Under the pieces are notes generated by a model, which was not told the origin of the DNA, ran no database searches, and worked only from the letters and a program-made list of their open reading frames with translations. From NCBI RefSeq assembly GCF_026340305.1, contig NZ_JAPEPI010000002.1, forward strand, positions 1 to 64,000: DNA of 64,000 bases, in the 5' to 3' direction. Source of the stretch: Streptomyces sp. NBC_01381. GTDB taxonomy: Bacteria > Actinomycetota > Actinomycetes > Streptomycetales > Streptomycetaceae. Below, piece after piece: positions 18,117 to 26,366 of this stretch (its first letter is position 1; every line of letters begins with the position of its first letter). The position numbers and the translations under genes were made by a program.

Positions 18117-18971
18117 GTGAGCGATGAAGTAGAGCCCGGCTTTGTGCGGGTGCGTCTCGACCTTTCGTACGACGGCAAGGACTTCTCCGGCTGGGCCAAG
18201 CAGCGGCAGGGGCAGCGGACCGTCCAGGGGGAGATCGAGAGTGCGCTGCGGACCGTGACGCGGTCCCAGGAGACGTACGAGCTGACCGTCGCGGGGCGGA
18301 CCGACAGCGGGGTGCACGCCCGGGGGCAGGTCGCCCATGTCGATCTGCCGGAGAGCGTGTGGGCCGAGCACGGTGACAAGCTGCTGCGGCGGCTCGCCGG
18401 GCGGCTTTCGCACGATGTGCGGATCTGGAAGGTGGCCGAGGCGCCCGCCGGGTTCAACGCGCGGTTCTCGGCCGTGTGGCGGCGCTACGCCTATCGCGTG
18501 ACCGACCATCCCGGCGGTGTCGACCCGCTGTTGCGCAGTCATGTGCTGTGGCACGACTGGGAGTTGGACCTCGACGCGATGAACGCGGCTGCCGAGCGGC
18601 TCATCGGCGAGCACGACTTCGCGGCCTACTGCAAGCGGCGTGAGGGTGCCACGACCATTCGTACGCTGCAGGAACTGCGGTGGGAGCGGCGGGACGACGG
18701 GATTCTCGAGGCGACCGTGCGGGCCGATGCCTTCTGCCACAACATGGTGCGGTCGTTGGTGGGTGCCATGTTGTTCGTGGGGGACGGGCACCGGCCCGTG
18801 GAGTGGCCCGGGAAGGTGCTTGCCGCCGGCGTTCGGGACTCCGCCGTGCATGTCGTGCGGCCGCACGGGCTGACCCTTGAGGAAGTCGGCTACCCCGCCG
18901 ACGAGTTGCTCGCCGCGCGCAGCAAGGAAGCGCGCAACAAGCGGACGTTGCCCGGCGCCGGGTGCTGCTGA
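18117..18971 (+). CDS. truA: tRNA pseudouridine synthase A
   Basis: Converts uridines 38-40 of the anticodon arm to pseudouridine. It has 284 residues. The catalytic Asp lies in GRTDSGVHARGQ; RYAYRV and RADAFCHNMVRSLVGAML are family blocks. GTG start after AGAGGAT. Third-position GC and G-rich codons rise here compared with the ribosomal genes. Confidence 0.97.
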   Translation: MSDEVEPGFVRVRLDLSYDGKDFSGWAKQRQGQRTVQGEIESALRTVTRSQETYELTVAGRTDSGVHARGQVAHVDLPESVWAEHGDKLLRRLAGRLSHDVRIWKVAEAPAGFNARFSAVWRRYAYRVTDHPGGVDPLLRSHVLWHDWELDLDAMNAAAERLIGEHDFAAYCKRREGATTIRTLQELRWERRDDGILEATVRADAFCHNMVRSLVGAMLFVGDGHRPVEWPGKVLAAGVRDSAVHVVRPHGLTLEEVGYPADELLAARSKEARNKRTLPGAGCC

Positions 18972-18986
18972 GCGGCTAGCGCCCCA

Positions 18987-19835
18987 CTACTGCGGGGCGT
19001 TGGCCGCGGCGGAGGCCTGCGCCTCGCCCCGCCGGTTGATCTGCTGGAAGGTGAAGCGGGCCAGGTCGTCGCCGACGGAGTAGACCTTGCGGTCCTGCTT
19101 CGTGACGTCCTTGTCGCTGGTGAAGCCGGTGGTCGTGAAGTAGGCGTAGCGGCCGTACGCGTTGTACGTGCCGCGGCAGACCGCCGTACGGCAGAAGCTG
19201 GGCACGCCCTTGCCGGGGAGCGAGACGACGAGGCCCTTCTCCGCCTGCTTGTTGACCTTCTCGGCCTGGGCCGCGGTGTCGAAGACGGCCACGCCGACCG
19301 TCACCGCCACGTTGTCCTTCACATAGCTGGCGCGGTACAGCGTCTTGCAGTCGTGCTTGGTGAGGAGCGCGCCCAGGGCGGCCTGGGTGACGCTCGCGCA
19401 CTTCTTCGTGCCGCTGGTCGCGCCCTTCTTGTAGACGCTGTCGCCCGAGGTCAGCGTCTTGCCGGGGAAGAGTGTGTCGGCGCTGAGCGGCGCCTTGTCC
19501 TTCTTGGCGCTGGAGATGAACTCCTTGGGGTCCGGCGGGGGCGGCGGCGTCGTCTCCTCGAAGGACGGGCCGGGGTTCGTGCTCGCCCCGGGGATGTCCG
19601 CGGTCGTCGGCAGCTCGCTGGCCGGCTTGTTCGACGCGGAGGAGTTGTCGCTGTTCGCGGAGACGACCGCGACGGCCACGGCGGCGGCGACCGCGACCGT
19701 GGCGAGCGCGCCACCGCCGATCATCAGCCACTTGCGGCGCCGGGCGCGCGACTCGGACGCCTCGGCGAGCGCCGCCCAGTCAGGGGTCTGTCCATCGCCC
19801 GGACCCCACTGAGGTCCCCCTTGCCCAAAGCTCAT
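18987..19835 (-). CDS. Membrane-anchored protein of unknown function
   Basis: Not recognised as a known family. 282 residues from ATG 19835 (MSFGQGGPQWGPGDG). Order: Pro/Gly-rich cytoplasmic N-terminus, a basic patch (SRARRRKW), one membrane helix (about residues 31-55), a Ser/Pro/Thr-rich extracytoplasmic linker, then a folded domain (about 105-265) with four cysteines (KKCAS, HDCKT, SFCRTAVCRG) that could form disulfides. Divergent from the GT87 gene. Looks leaderless: TAAGAT ends 7 bases before this ATG. An ATG 9 bases further up is less likely. Confidence 0.75.
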   Translation of the reverse strand: MSFGQGGPQWGPGDGQTPDWAALAEASESRARRRKWLMIGGGALATVAVAAAVAVAVVSANSDNSSASNKPASELPTTADIPGASTNPGPSFEETTPPPPPDPKEFISSAKKDKAPLSADTLFPGKTLTSGDSVYKKGATSGTKKCASVTQAALGALLTKHDCKTLYRASYVKDNVAVTVGVAVFDTAAQAEKVNKQAEKGLVVSLPGKGVPSFCRTAVCRGTYNAYGRYAYFTTTGFTSDKDVTKQDRKVYSVGDDLARFTFQQINRRGEAQASAAANAPQ

Positions 19836-19842
19836 GCGCCGC

Positions 19843-19848
19843 ATCTTA
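19843..19848 (-). promoter_or_regulatory. -10 box, leaderless type
   Basis: TAAGAT on the minus strand, 7 bases before ATG 19835; no Shine-Dalgarno. Confidence 0.45.
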
Positions 19849-19896
19849 GACGGGGAGTTGGGGATGTTGAGCCGGGGCCGGGGGTAGCCTCCGACC

Positions 19897-19902
19897 TAGC
19901 CT
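19897..19902 (+). promoter_or_regulatory. -10 box, leaderless type
   Basis: TAGCCT, 7 bases before ATG 19910 of the GT87 gene; no Shine-Dalgarno. Confidence 0.45.
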
Positions 19903-19909
19903 GATCCGC

Positions 19910-21160
19910 ATGAATACGGGCAAAGGCGCTCTTAGTGGGGCTCTTGGTGGGTGGTTGTCGCGGCCTGCGACCTGGCACGCCTGGGCGGTGCTCGGGACGG
20001 TGCTGATCGCCGCGGTCGTCCGGGTGGGGCTGCGCGGCCCGGACGGCGGGATGGACAACGCGATCGTGGTGCGGGCCGCCGAGGCCTGGCTGGACGGGCG
20101 CTCGCCCTACGCCGACCGGCACTTTCTGTATCTGCCGGGGGCCGTGCTCGCCGCGCTGCCGCAGGCGCTGCTCCCGCAGTCCGTCGTGCGGTTCCTGGTG
20201 CCGGGCGGGGTCACCGCCGCGCTCGTCGCCGGGTGGGCGTGCGCGCTGCGGATCCACGGGGTGGCGTGGCGCAGCCGGTTCGCGGTCATCGGGCTTCTCG
20301 CGCTCGCCGTGGGGTTCGCGCCGTTCGGGCATCTCGTCGACCTTGGCAACTGGACGGTCGCGTCGGCGGCCGCGCTGCCCCTCGCGCTGCTGCTCGTGTG
20401 CCGGGGGAGGTGGGTGGCCGCGGGCCTGGTGATCGGGGCGGCCGTCGCCGTGAAGCCGCTGCTCGCGCCGGTGGTGCTGCTCTTCGTCTTCGCGCGGCGG
20501 TGGCGGGGGCTCGCGGGGGCCGTGCTCGTGCCCGGGGCGGTGTCCGTGGGGTCGGCGCTGCTCATGCCGGATCCGGCGGGGTTCTTCACGCGGACGCTGC
20601 CGTTCCTGCTGCGGGGCGACGACCGTTTCGTACGGCTCTATGAGGCGTCGCCCGCGGCGGTCCTTCCGCGTCTGGGGGTACCGCAGGGGGTGGCTTCGCT
20701 ACTGGCCGTCACGGCTGCGGCGGCGGGGGTGTGGTGCGCCTGGCGGCGGTGGGCCGGCGGGGGCGCGGGGCCGCGGCCGCTGCGGGTGGTCGAGACGGCC
20801 GTGATGCTGATGCTGGCGGCCTTCCTGGTGTCCAGGCCGTCGTACGACCACTATTTGCTGGTCGTCGTGCCGCTGCTGCTCGCGGGGGCGCTCGTGCCGG
20901 GTGCGGCGGCCAGGGGGCCGTGGTTCTGGGTGGCGCTCGTGCCGCAGGTTCCGGGGTTCAGCTGGCCCTGGCTGGAGCCGGGTACCAGGCGAGCCTTCCG
21001 GGACTTCGTGACGCTCTGTGTGCTGGCGCTCGCGGTCGCCCGGAGCTGCGTCCGGGCGGGCGGGGTCACGGCTGGAAAGGGCGGCCCCGCCCGTGGTGGG
21101 GGAGTCGCCGGCGCCGGTCTCCAGAGCCGCGTTTTGACCCGTACGGGGCGGCGCGGGTAG
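19910..21160 (+). CDS. GT87-like polyprenol-phosphate-mannose-type glycosyltransferase
   Basis: Integral membrane protein of 416 residues with about ten hydrophobic segments. It resembles the GT-C fold GT87 family (DUF2029), which transfers sugars from polyprenyl-phosphate donors outside the membrane. The first extracytoplasmic loop has the expected acidic residues (GPDGGMDN and EAWLDGRSPYADRHFLYLPG), and VKPLLAPVVLLF fits the later family block. The C-terminal 40 residues are Gly/Arg-rich and disordered. Substrate cannot be deduced; no glycan genes lie nearby. Confidence 0.75.
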   Translation: MNTGKGALSGALGGWLSRPATWHAWAVLGTVLIAAVVRVGLRGPDGGMDNAIVVRAAEAWLDGRSPYADRHFLYLPGAVLAALPQALLPQSVVRFLVPGGVTAALVAGWACALRIHGVAWRSRFAVIGLLALAVGFAPFGHLVDLGNWTVASAAALPLALLLVCRGRWVAAGLVIGAAVAVKPLLAPVVLLFVFARRWRGLAGAVLVPGAVSVGSALLMPDPAGFFTRTLPFLLRGDDRFVRLYEASPAAVLPRLGVPQGVASLLAVTAAAAGVWCAWRRWAGGGAGPRPLRVVETAVMLMLAAFLVSRPSYDHYLLVVVPLLLAGALVPGAAARGPWFWVALVPQVPGFSWPWLEPGTRRAFRDFVTLCVLALAVARSCVRAGGVTAGKGGPARGGGVAGAGLQSRVLTRTGRRG

Positions 21161-21193
21161 TCTCGGGGATTGTTATGCGTATTGGCTTCGTCG

Positions 21194-21222
21194 TTCTCAC
21201 GCGAAGGGCCCTTACGTAGGTT
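21194..21222 (+). promoter_or_regulatory. Candidate rplM-rpsI promoter
   Basis: TTCTCA (21194-21199), 17-base spacer, TAGGTT (21217-21222). Leaves a leader of about 125 bases before rplM. Confidence 0.45.
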
Positions 21223-21356
21223 CCCTGGAGCAGTTACCAGTGGCTCGCATACGGGCAGCGTCCCCGGCATTGTGAGCCCCAGCTGCATGATCGCTTCGAT
21301 CGCTTCTGGGGTGCCGTGTGTCTGGACCCCATCCACTAAGAAGCGAAGGCTACGAA

Positions 21357-21800
21357 GTGCGTACGTACAGCCCCAAGCCCGGCGATGTCACTCGCCAGTG
21401 GCACATCATCGACGCGCAGGACATCGTCCTGGGCCGTCTGGCGACCACGGCAGCGAACCTCCTCCGGGGCAAGCACAAGCCGACCTATGCGCCGCACATG
21501 GACATGGGTGACTTCGTCATCATCATCAACGCCGAGAAGATTCACCTCTCCGGCAACAAGAAGACCCAGAAGCTGGCTTACCGCCACTCCGGTTTCCCGG
21601 GCGGTCTTCGTTCGGTGCGCTACGACGAGCTGCTGGCGAAGAACCCCGAGAAGGCCGTCGAGAAGGCCATCAAGGGCATGATCCCCAAGAACACCCTGGG
21701 TCGTCAGATGCTCTCGAAGCTGAAGATCTACTCGGGCGACCAGCACCCGCACGCTGCGCAGCAGCCGGTGCCGTTCGAGATCACCCAGGTCGCGCAGTAG
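21357..21800 (+). CDS. rplM: Ribosomal protein L13
   Basis: Early-assembly large-subunit protein. GTG 21357 gives 147 residues starting MRTYSPKPGDVTRQWHIIDA, the family N-terminus; upstream in-frame codons are rejected for lack of homology. Contains LGRLATTAANLLRGKHKPTY and GMIPKNTLGRQM. Pairs with rpsI as in most bacteria. Confidence 0.97.
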   Translation: MRTYSPKPGDVTRQWHIIDAQDIVLGRLATTAANLLRGKHKPTYAPHMDMGDFVIIINAEKIHLSGNKKTQKLAYRHSGFPGGLRSVRYDELLAKNPEKAVEKAIKGMIPKNTLGRQMLSKLKIYSGDQHPHAAQQPVPFEITQVAQ

Positions 21801-21846
21801 TTCCGGCCACACCCCCTAAGACGTAAAGAAAGATCTGAGGAGAATC

Positions 21847-22368
21847 GTGGCCGAGACCACCGTTGAGCAGCCGGTCGAAGAGACCGAGGTTGTTGACGTA
21901 GAGCAGTACACCACCGAGTCCGAGGCGCCCGTCGAGGGCGAGTACACCTCGGAGTCGAACGCCGCGCGCTTCGGCGACCCGCAGCCGGCCGCCGGCCTGG
22001 GCCGTCGCAAGAACGCCATCGCCCGCGTCCGGATCGTCCCGGGCACCGGCAAGTGGAAGGTCAACGGGCGCACGCTCGAGGACTACTTCCCGAACAAGGT
22101 CCACCAGCAGGAAGTCAACGAGCCCTTCAAGGTGCTCGAGCTCGACAACCGCTACGACGTCATCGCCCGCATCTCGGGTGGCGGCGTCTCCGGTCAGGCC
22201 GGTGCGCTCCGTCTCGGTGTCGCCCGTGCGCTGAACGAGGCCGACGTCGACAACAACCGTGGCGCCCTCAAGAAGGCCGGTTACCTCAAGCGTGACGACC
22301 GTGCGGTCGAGCGCAAGAAGGCCGGTCTCAAGAAGGCCCGCAAGGCTCCGCAGTACAGCAAGCGTTAA
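21847..22368 (+). CDS. rpsI: Ribosomal protein S9 with acidic N-terminal extension
   Basis: Head protein whose C-terminal tail reaches the P-site tRNA. It has 173 residues; the core begins at GLGRRKNAIARVRIVPGTGK and ends KKARKAPQYSKR, the tRNA-contacting tail. The first 45 residues are an acidic extension (EQPVEETEVVDVEQYTTESE) found in actinobacterial S9. GTG start after GAGGAGAATC. Confidence 0.98.
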   Translation: MAETTVEQPVEETEVVDVEQYTTESEAPVEGEYTSESNAARFGDPQPAAGLGRRKNAIARVRIVPGTGKWKVNGRTLEDYFPNKVHQQEVNEPFKVLELDNRYDVIARISGGGVSGQAGALRLGVARALNEADVDNNRGALKKAGYLKRDDRAVERKKAGLKKARKAPQYSKR

Positions 22369-22391
22369 TCTGCCTGCTTGTGCTTTTCGTT

Positions 22392-22430
22392 CGCCCCGGC
22401 GGCACGTTGTGTGCTGCCGGGGCGTTCGTT
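22392..22430 (+). terminator. Terminator after rpsI
   Basis: A 14-bp stem CGCCCCGGCGGCAC/GTGCTGCCGGGGCG (one G-U), loop GTTGT, then TTCGTTT. Confidence 0.87.
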
Positions 22431-22502
22431 TATCGGAAACCCTGGTGATCACCGGGGCGGGACCCCGGTGATCCCGGGGTAGAAGTCCGGAGGAGGACAG
22501 CA

Positions 22503-23861
22503 GTGGGACGACTCTTCGGCACGGACGGCGTGCGCGGTGTCGCCAACGCGGATCTGACGGCCGAGCTCGCGCTCGGGCTCTCCGTGGCGGCGGCTCATGT
22601 GCTCGGCGAGGCGGGCACGTTCGAGGGCCATCGGCCGGTCGCGGTGGTCGGACGAGACCCCCGCGCGTCAGGGGAGTTCCTGGAGGCCGCGGTGGTCGCC
22701 GGTCTCGCGAGCGCGGGCGTGGACGTCCAGCTCGTCGGTGTGCTGCCCACCCCCGCGGTGGCGCATCTCACCGGTGCGCTGGGCGCCGACCTCGGCGTGA
22801 TGCTCTCCGCGAGCCACAACGCCATGCCGGACAACGGCATCAAGTTCTTCGCGCGCGGCGGCCACAAGCTGGCCGACGAGCTGGAGGACCGTATCGAGTC
22901 CGTGTACGAGGAGCACCGCACCGGCGCTCCCTGGCAGCGCCCCACGGGCGCCGGCGTCGGCCGCGTGACGACGTACGACCAGGGCCTCGACCAGTACGTC
23001 GCCCATCTCATCGGCGTCCTGCCGAACCGCATCGAAGGGCTGAAGATCGTCCTCGACGAGGCGCACGGCGCGGCCGCCCGTGTCTCGCCCGAGGCGTTCG
23101 CCCGCGCCGGTGCCGAGATCATCACGATCGGCGCCAAGCCGGACGGCCTGAACATCAACGACGGCTGCGGCTCCACGCACCTGGGCCTCCTGAAGGCCGC
23201 CGTCGTCGAGCACGGCGCCGACTTCGGTGTCGCGCACGACGGTGACGCGGACCGCTGCCTGGCCGTGGACCACACGGGCGCCGAGATCGACGGCGACCAG
23301 ATCCTCGCGGTGCTCGCGCTCGCCATGCGGGAGCACGGCAAGCTGCGCTCGGACACCGTTGTCGCGACGGTCATGTCGAACCTGGGCTTCAAGCTCGCCA
23401 TGGAGCGCGAGGGCCTGTCCCTCGTACAGACCGCCGTCGGCGACCGGTACGTCCTGGAGTCGATGAAGGAGCACGGCTTCGCCCTGGGCGGCGAGCAGTC
23501 CGGGCACGTGATCATCCTCGACCACGCGACGACCGGCGACGGCACACTCACGGGCCTGCTGCTCGCGGCACGCGTCGCCGAGACCGGGCGTTCGCTCGCG
23601 GAGCTCGCCGGGGTCATGGAGCGGCTTCCGCAGGTGCTCATCAATGTGCCCGACGTCGACAAGTCGCGGGTCGAGACCTCCGCGGAGCTGACCGCCGCCG
23701 TCGTCGAGGCCGAGGCGGAGCTGGGCGCGACGGGGCGGGTGCTGCTGCGCTCCTCGGGCACCGAACCGCTGGTGCGGGTCATGGTCGAGGCCGCCGACAT
23801 CGAGCAGGCCCGGTCGGTGGCCGGGCGGCTCGCCGATGTGGTGAAGTCCGCGCTGGGCTAG
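22503..23861 (+). CDS. glmM: Phosphoglucosamine mutase
   Basis: Converts glucosamine-6-phosphate to glucosamine-1-phosphate for UDP-GlcNAc and peptidoglycan. It has 452 residues. The catalytic phosphoserine is Ser104 in MLSASHNAMPDNGIKFF; the metal loop is DGDADR; the sugar-binding loop is GGEQSGH; the phosphate-binding loop is RSSGTEPLVRVM. GTG start with strong GGAGGAGG. The location after rpsI is conserved in actinobacteria. Confidence 0.97.
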   Translation: MGRLFGTDGVRGVANADLTAELALGLSVAAAHVLGEAGTFEGHRPVAVVGRDPRASGEFLEAAVVAGLASAGVDVQLVGVLPTPAVAHLTGALGADLGVMLSASHNAMPDNGIKFFARGGHKLADELEDRIESVYEEHRTGAPWQRPTGAGVGRVTTYDQGLDQYVAHLIGVLPNRIEGLKIVLDEAHGAAARVSPEAFARAGAEIITIGAKPDGLNINDGCGSTHLGLLKAAVVEHGADFGVAHDGDADRCLAVDHTGAEIDGDQILAVLALAMREHGKLRSDTVVATVMSNLGFKLAMEREGLSLVQTAVGDRYVLESMKEHGFALGGEQSGHVIILDHATTGDGTLTGLLLAARVAETGRSLAELAGVMERLPQVLINVPDVDKSRVETSAELTAAVVEAEAELGATGRVLLRSSGTEPLVRVMVEAADIEQARSVAGRLADVVKSALG

Positions 23862-23874
23862 GGCTGTTGACCGG

Positions 23875-24822
23875 CTAGGTCAGCTGCGACTTGGCCGTAC
23901 GTTCGTGCTGCCTGGCCCAGAGAAACTTCTGGGCCAGCAGCGTGAGCGTGCCGGCCAGGACGATGCCGAGCAGGTTGAGCAGGAGCTGCTCGGTGGAGCC
24001 CCAGGTCTGCTCGCGGTCTCCGTAGCTGAGCGCCACCGCCGCGTTGGCAGCGGCCGGGACCGTCGTCACCGAGATGGCGACGCCGACCAGGGCGCCTGAC
24101 TTCGCCGACGTCAGCGAGAGCGTCCCCGCCGCCCCCGCGAGCACCGCCACGACGAACGAGAACCAGTCGGGCGCGTACACGAAGCTGGTGTTGGGCCGGT
24201 CCTGGTCCAGTTGCTCCTGGCTGAACAGGCCCACCGCGTCCATGAAGAGGCTGAAGCCGACCGTCACCGCCATGGCGATGGCGAAGCCCACCAGGATCGC
24301 GATCAGCGAGCGCAGCGCGAGCCGCGGGGCGCGCTGCACGAGGGCCGTGCAGAAGCCCGCGAGCGGGCCGAACTCCGGGCCCACCGCCATCGCGCCCACG
24401 ATCAGGATCGCGTTGTCGAGGACCACGCCGCAGGCCGCGATCATCGTGGCGAGCGTGATGAAGGCGACGTACGTGATCGAGAGCGTCGACTCCTCGTGCG
24501 TCGCGTCCGTGAGCTGCTCCCACAGGACCGCGTCCGCGCCCTCGCCCGGCGCCTCGTCCTCCGCCTTGTCCGCGCGCAGGGAGAGCGACAGATCGATGTG
24601 CTCGAGGGCGATCGAGCCGGACTTGTCGATGTCGAGCGCGCGCAGGCCGCCGATCAGGGTGTCGCCCGCCTCGCGGGCGACGTCGCACATCACGATGTCC
24701 CCCGACGGATTGCGGGCCGCGCCCGGCACGACGGCCAGGTGTGTCGCGCCGACCGTCTTCTCGATCAGGCGCACCACGGCGTCCGTCTTGTCCGCCGGGG
24801 TGATCAGGCGCAGATGCAGCAT
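23875..24822 (-). CDS. DUF389 family membrane protein
   Basis: 315 residues. About 120 N-terminal cytoplasmic residues (LHLRLITPADKTDAVVRLIE) precede about six to seven membrane helices containing the DUF389-type stretch DNAILIVGAMAVGPEFGPLA. The family is widespread and of unsettled function. It converges on glmM with 13 bases between stops and sits just downstream of coaA on the same strand (18-base gap), so it may be cotranscribed with it. Confidence 0.8.
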   Translation of the reverse strand: MLHLRLITPADKTDAVVRLIEKTVGATHLAVVPGAARNPSGDIVMCDVAREAGDTLIGGLRALDIDKSGSIALEHIDLSLSLRADKAEDEAPGEGADAVLWEQLTDATHEESTLSITYVAFITLATMIAACGVVLDNAILIVGAMAVGPEFGPLAGFCTALVQRAPRLALRSLIAILVGFAIAMAVTVGFSLFMDAVGLFSQEQLDQDRPNTSFVYAPDWFSFVVAVLAGAAGTLSLTSAKSGALVGVAISVTTVPAAANAAVALSYGDREQTWGSTEQLLLNLLGIVLAGTLTLLAQKFLWARQHERTAKSQLT

Positions 24823-24840
24823 GCGCGCAGCGTAGCGGGG

Positions 24841-25839
24841 CTAGAGCTTGCGGAGACTCAGACGTTGCACCTTGTGGTCCGGGCCCTTGCGTACGACCAG
24901 CGTCGCGCGGCCCCGGGTGGGGGCCACGTTCTCCACCAGGTTCGGCTTGTTGATGGTCCGCCAGGTGGTGCGGGCGTAGTCGAGCGCCTCTTCCTCCGAC
25001 ACCTGCGTGTACTTGCGGAAGTACGAGGACGGGTTCTGGAAGGCCGTCGCGCGCAGCTTGCGGAAGCGGTTCAGGTACCAGCGCTCGATGTCCTCCGTGC
25101 GCGCGTCCACGTACACGCTGAAGTCGAAGTAGTCGGCGAGGCCGACGCGGGTGCGGCCGTCCTTGCCGGGGAGGGCCGGCTGCAGGACGTTCAGGCCCTC
25201 GACGATGAGGATGTCGGGGCGGCGGACGGAGAGGCGCTGGCCCGGCACGATGTCGTAGATCAGGTGGGAGTAGACGGGGGCCGTCACCTCGTCCTTGCCC
25301 GCCTTGATGTCCGCCACGAAGCGGGTGAGGGCTCTTCTGTCGTACGACTCCGGGAAGCCCTTGCGGGACATCAGGCCGCGGGCCTCGAGCTCCTTGGTGG
25401 GGAGCAGGAAGCCGTCCGTGGTGACCAGTTCCACGCGGGGGTGCTCGGGCCAGCGGGAGAGCAGGGCCTGGAGGAGGCGGGCGACGGTGGACTTGCCGAC
25501 CGCCACCGAGCCCGCGACTCCTATGACGAAGGGGGTTCCGGACTGGGACCCCTTCTCGCCGAGGAAGGTGTTGAGGGCGCCGCGCAGGCCGTCCGTCGCG
25601 CCGACGTAGAGGTTGAGGAGGCGGGAGAGCGGGAGGTAGATGTCCCGCACCTCGTCGAGGTCGATGACGTCACCGAGGCCGCGCAGCTTCTCCAGCTCTT
25701 CCGCGGTGAGGGGCAGGGGTGTCTTCTCGCGGAGAGCACTCCACTCGGCGCGGGTGAGGTCGAGGTAGGGAGTCGCCTCCGGCTTGTGCCGGTGGGCGCT
25801 CCGGGGTGCCGTCGGGGGCACGGAGACCGAAGAGATCAC
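24841..25839 (-). CDS. coaA: Pantothenate kinase, type I
   Basis: First and regulated step of coenzyme A synthesis. It has 332 residues with P-loop GVAGSVAVGKSTVAR and the family blocks LVTTDGFLLP, SRKGFPESYDRRALTRFVAD and DILIVEGLNVLQ. GTG start without a Shine-Dalgarno; the first 15-20 residues are not conserved, so the exact start is uncertain. Divergent from acpS, which uses CoA as donor. Confidence 0.95.
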   Translation of the reverse strand: MISSVSVPPTAPRSAHRHKPEATPYLDLTRAEWSALREKTPLPLTAEELEKLRGLGDVIDLDEVRDIYLPLSRLLNLYVGATDGLRGALNTFLGEKGSQSGTPFVIGVAGSVAVGKSTVARLLQALLSRWPEHPRVELVTTDGFLLPTKELEARGLMSRKGFPESYDRRALTRFVADIKAGKDEVTAPVYSHLIYDIVPGQRLSVRRPDILIVEGLNVLQPALPGKDGRTRVGLADYFDFSVYVDARTEDIERWYLNRFRKLRATAFQNPSSYFRKYTQVSEEEALDYARTTWRTINKPNLVENVAPTRGRATLVVRKGPDHKVQRLSLRKL

Positions 25840-25911
25840 AGTCCATTGTTACGGCTGTTTGAACGGGGCGGAGGGTGGGGTGCGTCACCCTGCGGGGCTC
25901 GGGCGGGGCTC

Positions 25912-25917
25912 TAGGCT
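25912..25917 (+). promoter_or_regulatory. -10 box, leaderless type (acpS)
   Basis: TAGGCT, 7 bases before GTG 25925; no Shine-Dalgarno. Confidence 0.5.
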
Positions 25918-25924
25918 GCTGCCC

Positions 25925-26293
25925 GTGATTATTGGGGTTGGTATCGACGTGGCCGAGATCGATCGGTTCGGTGCGTCGCTCGAGCGCACGGCCGGGATGG
26001 CCGAGCGGTTGTTCGTGGAGCGGGAGTTGTGGCTGCCGAGCGGGGAACGGCGGGGCATCGCGTCGCTTGCCGCGCGGTTCGCGGCGAAGGAGGCGCTGGC
26101 CAAGGCGCTGGGGGCGCCGGCGGGGCTGCGCTGGACGGACGCGGAGGTGTTCGTCGAGGAGAGCGGGCAGCCGCGGCTGCGGGTGAAGGGGACGGTGGCC
26201 GCGCGGGCCGCCGAGCTGGGGGTTCGGCAGTGGCATGTGTCGCTCAGCCATGACGCGGGGGTGGCTTCTGCTGTGGTGATAGCTGAGGGGTAG
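25925..26293 (+). CDS. acpS: Holo-acyl-carrier-protein synthase
   Basis: Transfers the phosphopantetheine arm of CoA to the fatty-acid carrier protein. It has 122 residues. Metal/CoA motifs are GVGIDVAEIDRF (Asp near residue 8) and RFAAKEALAKAL. The frame is open upstream, but GTG 25925 (MIIGVGIDV) is the family start and probably a leaderless one. Confidence 0.94.
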   Translation: MIIGVGIDVAEIDRFGASLERTAGMAERLFVERELWLPSGERRGIASLAARFAAKEALAKALGAPAGLRWTDAEVFVEESGQPRLRVKGTVAARAAELGVRQWHVSLSHDAGVASAVVIAEG

Positions 26294-26366
26294 GGGTGGG
26301 GGTTTGGCGGTCGGCTGTGGTCGGTCGGTCGCTGCGGGCCGTGTTGTCGGCTGACAGACTCGGGGC